Shown piece after piece: positions 18,172-25,465 of a stretch of DNA of 64,000 bases. This DNA comes from Mesorhizobium shangrilense (GTDB lineage: Bacteria; Pseudomonadota; Alphaproteobacteria; Rhizobiales; Rhizobiaceae), in assembly GCF_028826155.1 (NCBI RefSeq), contig NZ_JAQGPN010000001.1, forward strand, positions 1,245,501 through 1,309,500, given 5' to 3'. Position 1 is the first letter of the stretch, and each line of letters begins with the position of its first letter. The translations under genes were made by a program, and so were the position numbers. The notes beneath the pieces were generated by a model. The model ran no database searches, was not told where the DNA came from, and saw nothing but the letters and a program-made list of their open reading frames with translations.

Positions 18172-18570
18172 TCAGTGCCTGCCGCTCGAACGATCTGTGG
18201 GGTCGGGCGAGACATTGGGAGCGACTTTCATCCTCGACTTCAATGGCTTGCCGTCGCGTAGCGGGATCTCGGCGGTCGTACCGTCCGGAAACTCCGCCAC
18301 CAGCTTGAACTTGCCGCCAAGTCCGTCGACGTACCGGTTGAGCGTGCGAAGCTGCACGGTTTCCGGCGCGCGTTCGATGCGGGAAACTTCCGTCTGCTTC
18401 AACCCGGTCCGCTCCGCGACGGTGATTTGGGAAACCTTCATCGCCTTGCGCAATTCCGCCAGATGCATCTCGGCCAGAATTTTCCTTGCGCCGGCTTCGA
18501 TTTTGTCGCGCCGGTCGCCGGTGAGAGCGTCGATCCAGTCGGAGGCCGGCTTGAAATCGGATTTCTTCAT
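18172..18570 (-). CDS. higA: Antitoxin, HigA-type helix-turn-helix protein
   Basis: A 132-residue DNA-binding antitoxin from ATG 18570 (MKKSDFKPASDWIDAL), 2 bases after the toxin stop. An XRE-family helix-turn-helix is clear: LRKAMKVSQITVAERTGLKQTEVSRIERA. The order toxin-first, antitoxin-second is that of higBA. It would bind and neutralise the toxin and repress the pair's promoter. It is located inside the lipid operon, between the ynbC-like and ynbD-like genes, in the same direction. Confidence 0.88.
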   Translation of the reverse strand: MKKSDFKPASDWIDALTGDRRDKIEAGARKILAEMHLAELRKAMKVSQITVAERTGLKQTEVSRIERAPETVQLRTLNRYVDGLGGKFKLVAEFPDGTTAEIPLRDGKPLKSRMKVAPNVSPDPTDRSSGRH

Positions 18571-18572
18571 CT

Positions 18573-18920
18573 TCAATCTCCTTCGCTCTGGAGCCACTCG
18601 TCGTACCTGGCGTCGGCCGTGCTGATCAGCGTGCGGTAGAACCGGGTTTGCGAAACACCTTCCTTGCTGCCACCGCAGAGCACGATGGCTCGTCGTTCGG
18701 GATCGAACGCGAAGGCGAAGCGCCACGCGCCCTTTGCGACCCTCAACTCCTTCATGTTGGTGTGTCTCGATCCCTTGAGCGTATCAACCAGCGGTCGTCC
18801 CAGATGTGGCCCGACCTCCTCGATCACACGAATGACCATCGCCAGCTTATCCAGGGTATCGGCGTCCAGCGCGGCGCGTTCACGTGCGAACTCCGGGTGC
18901 TCCAACACCAGCCATGGCAT
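18573..18920 (-). CDS. higB: RelE/HigB-type mRNA interferase toxin
   Basis: 115 residues, MPWLVLEHPEFARERAAL onward, of the phage-derived Gp49/HigB-like group of the RelE/ParE superfamily. The core GSRHTNMKELRVAKGAWRFAFAFDPERRAIVL is the family's central sheet with the usual basic residues. Members cleave mRNA on the ribosome. A near-consensus promoter abuts the start codon, with one base between the -10 box and the ATG. That is odd and discussed as a finding. Paired with the antitoxin downstream. Confidence 0.88.
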   Translation of the reverse strand: MPWLVLEHPEFARERAALDADTLDKLAMVIRVIEEVGPHLGRPLVDTLKGSRHTNMKELRVAKGAWRFAFAFDPERRAIVLCGGSKEGVSQTRFYRTLISTADARYDEWLQSEGD

Positions 18921-18921
18921 G

Positions 18922-18950
18922 ATTATAGGATAGGGCCTCTAGTGGTTCAA
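18922..18950 (-). promoter_or_regulatory. Sigma-70 promoter of the toxin-antitoxin pair
   Basis: On the minus strand, TTGAAC (18945-18950), a 17-base spacer and a perfect TATAAT (18922-18927). The -10 box ends one base before the toxin ATG, so the expected transcription start falls inside the first codons of the toxin. Confidence 0.7.
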
Positions 18951-18995
18951 ACTAATATTCTCTGAAATGCGAAGAAGCGGAGATCGGCGCTGCCC

Positions 18996-20771
18996 TCACA
19001 CCCGCTCCGCCATCGACACCGTAAAAATCCCCCATTCGTCGATGCGCTGCTCCAGTTTTCGGAAGCCCGCCGCCTCGACGAGTTGGTCCATCTCGCCCTG
19101 AGTCCGCCGGCGCATGACCCAGGCAGAACCACCCCGATGCGAGGTGAGGCTACGGGCGATCATCTCGAGCTGCGGGTGCCAGGGCTGGTTGGTGTAGACG
19201 AGCAGGGCGCCGGGCGACATGGCGGGCGCCAGGCCGGCCAGCGACCGTGTGACCAGTGCGTTGTCGGGAAAGAGTTCATAGAGGCCGGAGACGATGGCGA
19301 GGTCCGGGGCGGGGCGCAGAGACGCCAGCCCGTCGCGGTCGAAGGCGTCGGCCTCATGGAAGGAGGCGGTTGCGTCGAGTTTCCGTTCGGCGATCAGCCT
19401 GCGGCCGGCGGTGACGTTGATGGCCGAATAGTCCTGGAGGCGGACCGAGGCGGGCGGTTCCGGGAGCTTTGCGACGGCGTCCAGCACGTAGCGGCCGTGG
19501 CCGGCGGCGATGTCGAGCACGTGTACGTCGCGTCCGGCGGCCTTGAGGCGCTGGGCGGCATTCGCGATCATCTCCTCGATATGGATCTTGCGCTGGCGGA
19601 TGCCGCGCCAGCCGATCGCGTCGAGATAGGTGCGGTCGACGAGGCGGCCCAGCGCGCCCGCGCCGCGCGGCTCGTTCTCGTAGACGTAGTCGAGCGTCGA
19701 GCCGGAATCGAAGCCGGTCGCCACTCCCGTCTCCAGCCCCTTCGACAGCCACGAGCCGGCGCGGATAGAAGCGCGGTTCATCGCCCAGTAGAGCCCTTTC
19801 GGGCTCATCAGCGGAAGGGGTGAGGCAAGCGCGTCGGCCTCGTCGCGGGTGTAGCCGGAGCGGTGCGCGTCGGTGAGGTCGATCTCGGGTTCGGGTGCGT
19901 CGAACTGGGTCAGGATGAAGCGGCGCGCCTCGGCGACGGCCTTTGCGCGGTCCTTCTCGCCGAGCGTGTCGTGGTAGAAGCCTTCGAGGACGTGGCGTTC
20001 CTTCACACGGCTTCCGAGATTCACGAAGAAGCGATGCTGGGGGCCGTGACGCACCACCCAGTCGGCGCCGGAGATCAAAAGCTGGGTGGGCACGATGATG
20101 GCGCGCGCGTCGGCCACCACGCGGGCGGCGTGCTGGTAGAGATCGACCAGTATGTTGGAGGCGATCGGCCGCGTGATCAGCGGGTCCCGCTCGAAGGACC
20201 TGATGCGCTCCCGGTCGTGGGTCAGGAAGCGGGCCTTGACGTAGGAATTGACGAAGAAGACGCCTTTCAGCCGCTGCCAGAGGGCGATGCCCTCCTTGGC
20301 GAATGGCGCGTAGAGCTTGACGCTGAAGGCGGGCGAGGCGAGCACCAGCGCGCGGATCTTCGGTGCATAATCGTGCACCCAGGTCGCGGCGAGCACGGCG
20401 CCAACCGATTGCGCGACGACTGCGATGTCGGTCTCGTCAAAACCGTCGCTCGCCCTGATCTCCTTCATGAAGGCGTCGATGTCGCGAACAGAATGGGCGA
20501 AGGACGGCGAGTATCCTCGCTTGCCCGGCGAGCGGCCGTGCCCACGTGCGTCCCAGGCGTAGAAGGTGAAATCGGGCAGGTCGAGTTCGTCGATCAGATG
20601 CGCCATGCGGCCGCCGTGCTCGTGGCCGCGGTGAAACAGCACGATCGCGCCGCGCGCGGCCCCGCTGGACGTCGGCCAGACGCGGTAGAAGAGTTCCGTG
20701 CCGTCATGGGTGACGAAGGTGCGCTCGACGGGCGTCCGCGTTTCCTTCGAGGGCTCGACCTGCTGCAGCAT
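18996..20771 (-). CDS. ynbC: Alpha/beta hydrolase fused to SAM-dependent methyltransferase (YnbC-like)
   Basis: 591 residues from ATG 20771 (MLQQVEPSKETRTPVERTFV), eight bases after GGAGGGG. The N-terminal half is a monoglyceride-lipase/lysophospholipase-like alpha/beta hydrolase: YAWDARGHGRSPGKRGY and the nucleophile elbow VAQSVGAVLAATW. The C-terminal half is a class I methyltransferase with motif I HVLDIAAGHGRYVLDAV. Length and fusion match E. coli YnbC (about 585). The frame is open far upstream over the transferase gene, but that part is antisense-like noise. A lipid ester cleavage plus methylation role is inferred. Confidence 0.9.
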   Translation of the reverse strand: MLQQVEPSKETRTPVERTFVTHDGTELFYRVWPTSSGAARGAIVLFHRGHEHGGRMAHLIDELDLPDFTFYAWDARGHGRSPGKRGYSPSFAHSVRDIDAFMKEIRASDGFDETDIAVVAQSVGAVLAATWVHDYAPKIRALVLASPAFSVKLYAPFAKEGIALWQRLKGVFFVNSYVKARFLTHDRERIRSFERDPLITRPIASNILVDLYQHAARVVADARAIIVPTQLLISGADWVVRHGPQHRFFVNLGSRVKERHVLEGFYHDTLGEKDRAKAVAEARRFILTQFDAPEPEIDLTDAHRSGYTRDEADALASPLPLMSPKGLYWAMNRASIRAGSWLSKGLETGVATGFDSGSTLDYVYENEPRGAGALGRLVDRTYLDAIGWRGIRQRKIHIEEMIANAAQRLKAAGRDVHVLDIAAGHGRYVLDAVAKLPEPPASVRLQDYSAINVTAGRRLIAERKLDATASFHEADAFDRDGLASLRPAPDLAIVSGLYELFPDNALVTRSLAGLAPAMSPGALLVYTNQPWHPQLEMIARSLTSHRGGSAWVMRRRTQGEMDQLVEAAGFRKLEQRIDEWGIFTVSMAERV

Positions 20772-20797
20772 GTGCTTTCCCCTCCCGCTCGTTGGCG

Positions 20798-21400
20798 CTA
20801 GCCCTTCGCCAGGCCCGCGCGCACGCGATTGACGATGGTGACGAATGAGGCGAGCGTCAGTAGCGGAAACAGCCACGCCAGCCAGGCTGGCAGCGCGAAG
20901 CCGGAGGCGACGAGCACGGCGATCACGCCGAGCGCCAGCGCGCGGTCGCTCTTGCCGAGCGGCCCCGCATAGCTGCGTCCGATACCGGCCGGAATCCCCA
21001 GTACGCCCGCGAACTCGACGACGACAGCCGCGACCGCGAAGGCGATTACGCCCGCCGGCGTAAACGGCGCAACCAGCGCGAAGGGCAGGATGAGGGCGAG
21101 GTCCGACACGACGTCGGCCAGTTCGTTCAAATACATGCCAAGCTTCGAGGCCTGGCCGAACTCGCGGGCCAGCATGCCGTCGATGGCGTTCAGCGCCATG
21201 CGTACCAGCAGCACTGCCGGTAGCGCCAGGAAAACGAGCCGGTTGCCCGGCAGAGCCGCCATGAGTGCGCCCGCACCGACGGACAGGACGGCCGCCAGCA
21301 CGGTGACCTGGTTCGCGGTGACGCCGGCCGCTGCGAGCCGGCCCGTCAGCGGCCGGAGGCATGCCTGGAAAGCCGGCTTCACGTCGTAAAGTGTGACCAT
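20798..21400 (-). CDS. ynbA: CDP-alcohol phosphatidyltransferase (YnbA-like)
   Basis: An integral membrane transferase of 200 residues from ATG 21400 (MVTLYDVKPAFQACLRPLTG), with GGGGGA just before. It replaces the CMP of CDP-diacylglycerol with an alcohol to make a phospholipid. The family motif is in NAIDGMLAREFGQASKLGMYLNELAD (quoted in parts: DGMLAR, then G-MYL-N-ELA-D). The first Asp of the second pair is Asn, while the last Asp is kept. First gene of the operon, behind a strong promoter, and 26 bases before the hydrolase-methyltransferase. Length matches E. coli YnbA (about 201). The acceptor alcohol is unknown. Confidence 0.9.
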   Translation of the reverse strand: MVTLYDVKPAFQACLRPLTGRLAAAGVTANQVTVLAAVLSVGAGALMAALPGNRLVFLALPAVLLVRMALNAIDGMLAREFGQASKLGMYLNELADVVSDLALILPFALVAPFTPAGVIAFAVAAVVVEFAGVLGIPAGIGRSYAGPLGKSDRALALGVIAVLVASGFALPAWLAWLFPLLTLASFVTIVNRVRAGLAKG

Positions 21401-21490
21401 GTTTCCCCCGCCGCGCCGCAGCCCGCCGTTTCCGCCTCGTCCGGCCATTCCGGCCATTGACGCTGCAGGCGAACGTGTGGGTCGCGCACG

Positions 21491-21524
21491 GGCGCATCAT
21501 ACGATGCGCCTCGATTCGTGACAA
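21491..21524 (-). promoter_or_regulatory. Sigma-70 promoter with palindromic operator for the lipid operon
   Basis: On the minus strand, TTGTCA (21519-21524), a 17-base spacer and TATGAT (21496-21501). A perfect palindrome GGCGCATC-ATAC-GATGCGCC (21491-21510) covers the -10 box. The leader to the ynbA-like start is about 90 bases. The design suggests a repressor site. Confidence 0.7.
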
Positions 21525-21579
21525 ATTCGGGTCGGTGTGTCCGCCGCGGAGGCTGGATGCAGGTGAAACCGCCCGTTGC

Positions 21580-22008
21580 CTACGGCGCGCCGGGGATCGC
21601 CGTCCCGCCGTAGCCGCCGGCCGCGATCGAGTTGCAGAGCTCGCTCCATTCGCAGCCGAGACACGCCGCACGGGTGCGGCCGGCAGCGAACGCGTCGCGC
21701 ATCTTTCGCAACAGTCCCTGGTCGAGCTCGACGCGTGAGCCGGCCCGGACCGGACGGGCCAGCAGCTCCGCCACATCGCGTGCGGCCAGCCTGTCCCGTA
21801 CCGTGACGCTGTCGCGCCAGCAGTGCGGGTCGGCATCGCCGAGCAGCGGCGCGCAGATGTCGTCCGGCCCGTCGACGACGAGAATGCCTTCGCCCTGCGA
21901 GATCCGTCCTGCGATCGCGTCATAGTTGGCCGTGAACGCAGGACTGTAGCCTTTGCCTGCATAGGTCAGCAGGCAAAGGAGGTGGTGGGCGCGAAGCCTG
22001 ACGGTCAT
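21580..22008 (-). CDS. DUF1284 domain protein
   Basis: 142 residues from ATG 22008 (MTVRLRAHHLLCLLTYAGKG), overlapping the bioY stop by 4 bases. The N-terminal RAHHLLCL and the cysteine-rich C-terminus CLGCEWSELC are typical of DUF1284. The spread of cysteines (including PDDICAPLL and PHCWRD) suggests metal or Fe-S binding. Cotranscription with bioY suggests a biotin-related role; this is inference. Confidence 0.85.
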   Translation of the reverse strand: MTVRLRAHHLLCLLTYAGKGYSPAFTANYDAIAGRISQGEGILVVDGPDDICAPLLGDADPHCWRDSVTVRDRLAARDVAELLARPVRAGSRVELDQGLLRKMRDAFAAGRTRAACLGCEWSELCNSIAAGGYGGTAIPGAP

Positions 22009-22598
22009 CCGGCGGGGCGCATCCGGCCACGCGCCATGAGCTTGAGCACCGCCGCGCCAAGGGCGGACTTCAGGACCGCGCCGACGAGGAACGGCGTCAC
22101 GCCCAGCGCGATCGCCTGTTCCAGCCCAATCATCAGCGCCAGCCATGCTGCACCGAACAGGAGGCAGACGGCGTTGCTGAGGAGCATGCCGGTGAAGGCC
22201 CGAATCGGCCGGTTGCCGTTCCATCCGCGTTCGGCCAGCCAGCCGCAAAGGGCCGCCGCGAGGGGGAAGGCGAACAGATAGCCGGCGGTCGGTCCCATGA
22301 AATGCTGCGCGCCGCCGGCCCCGCCCGAGAGTACCGGCATGCCGAGCATAGCCTGACCAAGCCAGGCCATGACGGTGAGCGCGCCGAGCCGCCAGCCATA
22401 TAGCGCACCGACGAGGGCGACGGCGAAGGTCTGCATGGTCACCGGCACCGGGACCATGGGAACCTCGATGTAGGAGGACACGGTCAGCAACAGCGTACCA
22501 AAGACGACGGCGGCAATTTTCCACGACAGCGGTCGGCTCTGCAGGTCGAAGGGAGTGGCGAGAGGCTTGATCGCCGCGGTGGCGGAATTGGTCGGCAT
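22005..22598 (-). CDS. bioY: Biotin transporter BioY
   Basis: A membrane protein of 197 residues, the substrate-capture (S) component of the energy-coupling-factor biotin importer. The family stretch SSYIEVPMVPVPVTMQTFAV and the GPTAGYLFAFPLAAALCGWL segment are present, with about six helices. The start is well supported by AAGGAG seven bases before the ATG. No bioM or bioN genes are adjacent, so it works alone or with ECF modules encoded elsewhere. A BioR box overlaps its -10 region, so it is predicted to be repressed when biotin is sufficient. Confidence 0.95.
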   Translation of the reverse strand: MPTNSATAAIKPLATPFDLQSRPLSWKIAAVVFGTLLLTVSSYIEVPMVPVPVTMQTFAVALVGALYGWRLGALTVMAWLGQAMLGMPVLSGGAGGAQHFMGPTAGYLFAFPLAAALCGWLAERGWNGNRPIRAFTGMLLSNAVCLLFGAAWLALMIGLEQAIALGVTPFLVGAVLKSALGAAVLKLMARGRMRPAG

Positions 22599-22614
22599 GG
22601 AGGCTCCTTCTCAT

Positions 22615-22625
22615 ATTATAGATAA
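22615..22625 (-). promoter_or_regulatory. BioR operator over the bioY -10 box
   Basis: TTATAGATAA at 22616-22625 (TTATCTATAA on the minus strand) is a perfect match to the known BioR box of alphaproteobacteria. It overlaps a TATAAT at 22615-22620, 17 bases before the bioY ATG. Confidence 0.88.
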
Positions 22626-22687
22626 TATTGCGAATCTATCGCTAAAGGAGTCCACAAAAATATCGGGATGGCAAGGGGTTCGCGCCC

Positions 22688-23344
22688 TCAGCGACGTGCG
22701 CTCCTGGCAGGGAGGCCTGTCCGTTGGCTCTTCTGGCCCGTCCACTGGACATGTCGCGCCAGCACCGAGGCCGCCATTTCGATCTCGCCGGCCCGGAGCG
22801 CCGCCAGGACGGCGCGATGGTCGCGGTCCGTCGGCGCATCCCATTCGGCGCGCCAGCCCGAAAACAGGAAGCGCGCGCTCGCCGTGTGCAGGTCGTCGAT
22901 CGCCTTCAGCAGGCGCGGCATCCCGCACGGCGTGAGGATGATCTTGTGGAATGCCCGGTTGGCATCCTCCCATGACTGGACGTCCGCGGCCCGGTCGCCG
23001 GCCCGGTTGATCTCTTCGGCGCGGTCGAGGATGGCCTTGGTGAGATGCGGGGCGGCGTTGCGCAGCGCCAGCACTTCGAGTGCGGCGCGCATCTCGGCCA
23101 CTTCGCGCACCTCGTCGAGGCTGAAGCCGGCGACGCGGACGCCGCGGCGCGGCTCGCTGACCACCAGTCCCTGCGCCTCCAGGCGCCGGAACGCCTCGCG
23201 CACCGGCACATGGCTGGCGCCGAACTCCGCGGCGATGTGGTCCTGGCGCAGCTTCGCGCCGGCCTCGATCGCACCCGATACGATGCGGTCAGCCAGCGTC
23301 CGGCTGATGCGGGCGGCAATGGTTTCGTCTTTGGTCTCGCTCAT
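22688..23344 (-). CDS. bioR: GntR-family biotin repressor BioR
   Basis: 218 residues from ATG 23344 (MSETKDETIAARISRTLADR). The N-terminal GntR winged helix is IVSGAIEAGAKLRQDHIAAEFG followed by SHVPVREAFRRLEAQGLV. The C-terminal FCD ligand-binding domain follows, with Asp and His residues in EDANRAFHKIIL and RDHRAVLAAL. Located upstream of bioY with boxes before both genes, which identifies it as BioR rather than a generic GntR protein. In known BioR systems biotinoyl-AMP or biotin levels control repression of bio genes. The ATG has no ribosome binding site. Confidence 0.88.
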   Translation of the reverse strand: MSETKDETIAARISRTLADRIVSGAIEAGAKLRQDHIAAEFGASHVPVREAFRRLEAQGLVVSEPRRGVRVAGFSLDEVREVAEMRAALEVLALRNAAPHLTKAILDRAEEINRAGDRAADVQSWEDANRAFHKIILTPCGMPRLLKAIDDLHTASARFLFSGWRAEWDAPTDRDHRAVLAALRAGEIEMAASVLARHVQWTGQKSQRTGLPARSARR

Positions 23345-23347
23345 GTT

Positions 23348-23357
23348 TTGTAGATAA
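23348..23357 (-). promoter_or_regulatory. BioR autoregulatory operator
   Basis: TTGTAGATAA (TTATCTACAA on the minus strand), one change from the BioR consensus, ends 3 bases before the bioR ATG. TTATCT within it could serve as the -10 box of a leaderless transcript. Confidence 0.75.
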
Positions 23358-23405
23358 TTTGCTTTGGCCGGGCCGTCGAGCGGGCCGTTCCATCTGCCGG
23401 GTGGT

Positions 23406-24179
23406 CTAGCACCAGATGGCGACCGGCATTCCGTGCCCGTCTGTGCTGGGCGGGCTCGGAAAGGAGCGCGCCGCACCCTCCGCTATGCGCCGCGCCACCA
23501 GGTGCATGGCGGTCGCGTCGAGGAAATCGTCGGCGTCGGCGCCGCGCGGCGGTCGAAGTGCCAGGAAATCGGGCGGCACGCCGCATTCGGCGAGCAGCGC
23601 CCTGCGCTCTTCCATGCCGGCCGGGTTCACCCGGTTCTTGATCTTCTTGGGCAGGCTCATCGCCCGGCCGCCGTTGAGCAGCCAGAACGCCACCTCGGGA
23701 TGCGACTCGAACACGCGTGTCCGGAGGTCCGGACGATCCCGCAACAGGCGGTCGATCTCGCGGATTTTCGAGAAAATGCCGAAAGCCTGGATGGAGACGC
23801 CGCGCGGCGGGTCTGATGTGCGGCGCGCGACTTCGCTTGCCCGGCGGTGCGCATCATACCAGGCCTCGATCGACACGAAGGCGCTCTCGTCGGCATAGAC
23901 CGCCGCGCGCGAGGGGATCGAGAATACGCTCGACTGGCGTTCGCCGAGCAGCCGGCGCACCAGCGCCTCGGGTCCGCGTCCGCCGTGACGTGTGAAATCG
24001 GGGAGGCCGATCGGCATGTCCACGGCGACGATCGCATCCCCGGGCAGCGCATCGAGCAGATCGGAGAAGGCCGCGAAGACGCAAACCTCGAGCGGGGCGT
24101 GCGGCCGGGCGATCACGGCGATCCAGCCGCCCTTGCAGCCGTCCACGCCGGCCGAGATTCGGTCGGCCGGCGTTGTCAT
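23406..24179 (-). CDS. DUF429 domain protein (predicted RNase H-fold nuclease)
   Basis: 257 residues of the DUF429 family. It opens with the family's SAGVDGCKGGWIAVI and has VAVDMPIGLPD and the later HPEVAFWLLNGG and DDFLDATAM segments, whose acidic residues resemble an RNase H-like active site. It starts inside the stop of the pdxY gene (ATGA overlap). No experimental function is known to me for this family; nucleic acid cleavage is inferred from the fold. Confidence 0.85.
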   Translation of the reverse strand: MTTPADRISAGVDGCKGGWIAVIARPHAPLEVCVFAAFSDLLDALPGDAIVAVDMPIGLPDFTRHGGRGPEALVRRLLGERQSSVFSIPSRAAVYADESAFVSIEAWYDAHRRASEVARRTSDPPRGVSIQAFGIFSKIREIDRLLRDRPDLRTRVFESHPEVAFWLLNGGRAMSLPKKIKNRVNPAGMEERRALLAECGVPPDFLALRPPRGADADDFLDATAMHLVARRIAEGAARSFPSPPSTDGHGMPVAIWC

Positions 24180-25060
24180 GCGCGCCGGTCGCGCCCCGGA
24201 TGCGTGAGATGCCTCAATTGCACCATCGCCATAGGATGCGAAAGGCTGGCGGCGTCGGTCTCCAGCGTGAGCTCGTCGGCGCCGCGCTTGGCGGTGCGCG
24301 CCAGGATCTCGAAGACGGAGGCCGTCGTCGTCTGCAGCGCCTTTGCGGCGCGCTGGCCGGAAAGAAGCCGCGCCAGGAACACCGCGCCGGTCAGGTCGCC
24401 GAGGCCGTTCGGCGGGCGCTCGATGATGCGGTGTTCAGCGAGCAGCGCCTCGTTCGGCGTCAGCAAGAGGTTGCCCGTGCCGCCCGCCATCATCGCCGGC
24501 GAGGACGTGACGAGCATGGTGGGCGGGCCTGCATCGAGTGCGGCCGCCATCACGGCGCGGATGTCGTCGAGCTTGACGCCGCACAGCCATTCCAGCTCGT
24601 AGCGGTTGGGGGTCGCGATGTCGGCGATGGGCAGCAGCCTGTCGCGCATCGCCGTCGCCAGGGCCTCCGGCACGTAGAGGCCGCCGTTGTCCCCTATCAC
24701 CGGGTCGCACACGTAGGTCGCGCCAGGGTTCTTCGCCTTGATCGCCTGGACCAGCGAAGCGACCGCCTCTGCCTGCGCGGCGCTGCCAAGATAGCCCGAC
24801 AGCACGCCCGCGACCTCGCCCAGCCACGGTGCGCGCTCGAGGTCCTTCATCAAGGCCGTAAACTGGTCGTCAGGCGGCACGATGCGTGTCGCGCGGCCAT
24901 GGCCGGGATGCCAGGGCAGGGTGACGGTGGGCACCGCCCAAACCGGAAAGCCCAGCGTCTCCAATGCGAAGACGGCGGCGCGGTTGCCGACCGAGCCGCG
25001 CACGACATGGCTGGACACGACGATGACGGCGCGCGGGGCGTCGGCTTGCGGACTGCTCAT
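24176..25060 (-). CDS. pdxY: Pyridoxal kinase PdxY
   Basis: A cytosolic vitamin B6 salvage kinase of 294 residues that phosphorylates pyridoxal to PLP. It has the ribokinase-like fold with SSHVVRGSVGNRAAVFALETLG at the substrate side, CDPVIGDNGGLYV in the middle and the anion-hole region GLGDLTGAVFLARL with the catalytic Asp. It follows the small membrane protein by 4 bases and overlaps the DUF429 gene. PLP supply fits the several PLP enzymes in this window, but no regulatory link is visible. Confidence 0.93.
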   Translation of the reverse strand: MSSPQADAPRAVIVVSSHVVRGSVGNRAAVFALETLGFPVWAVPTVTLPWHPGHGRATRIVPPDDQFTALMKDLERAPWLGEVAGVLSGYLGSAAQAEAVASLVQAIKAKNPGATYVCDPVIGDNGGLYVPEALATAMRDRLLPIADIATPNRYELEWLCGVKLDDIRAVMAAALDAGPPTMLVTSSPAMMAGGTGNLLLTPNEALLAEHRIIERPPNGLGDLTGAVFLARLLSGQRAAKALQTTTASVFEILARTAKRGADELTLETDAASLSHPMAMVQLRHLTHPGRDRRA

Positions 25061-25064
25061 GGAT

Positions 25065-25316
25065 CTACCCGCCGCGAATCAGGAAAAGGACAAGCCAGAT
25101 CACCACAGCCACGACGAGGATCAAGCCCAGTCCGCGGCCAATACGCATGCCCCAGCGCTCGATCGCGTCCTCGGCTTCCCCATCCTTGGCCGTCACATGC
25201 CTGCGCACGCGGTCGGACGCCCGCATGAGGAGGGAGCTGCTGTCGACCTCACGCGAAACGCGGTCGAGAATCCGTTTGGATTCCTCCCGGCCTCTGTCGT
25301 TCTGCTGATCGGTCAT
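25065..25316 (-). CDS. Small membrane protein, hypothetical
   Basis: 83 residues. A charged, helical N-terminal two thirds (MTDQQNDRGREESKRILDRV, possibly coiled) is followed by one C-terminal membrane helix, LGLILVVAVVIWLVLFLI. It is the first gene of the pdxY-DUF429 transcript, with AGGTG before its ATG. Small tail-anchored proteins of this kind are common in Rhizobiales; the function is unknown. Confidence 0.75.
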   Translation of the reverse strand: MTDQQNDRGREESKRILDRVSREVDSSSLLMRASDRVRRHVTAKDGEAEDAIERWGMRIGRGLGLILVVAVVIWLVLFLIRGG

Positions 25317-25465
25317 GCACCTATCCCCCGACGCGTCTCACTAGACCGCTGCATGCCAGCGTCACAACCTTTGATGGGCAGTAGCGTCGTTTTCTTGCAC
25401 CTGCTTTATGTTAAAGCTGTGCGATCACTATTTCACGCCTGCCTGATTCATTCACGAGGGAAGTC

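Noticed and set aside
20772..21962. Long N-terminal extension of the hydrolase-methyltransferase frame (988 residues in total)
   Set aside because: It runs over the phosphatidyltransferase and DUF1284 genes, is Arg/Gly-rich without family similarity, and a strong ribosome binding site marks ATG 20771.
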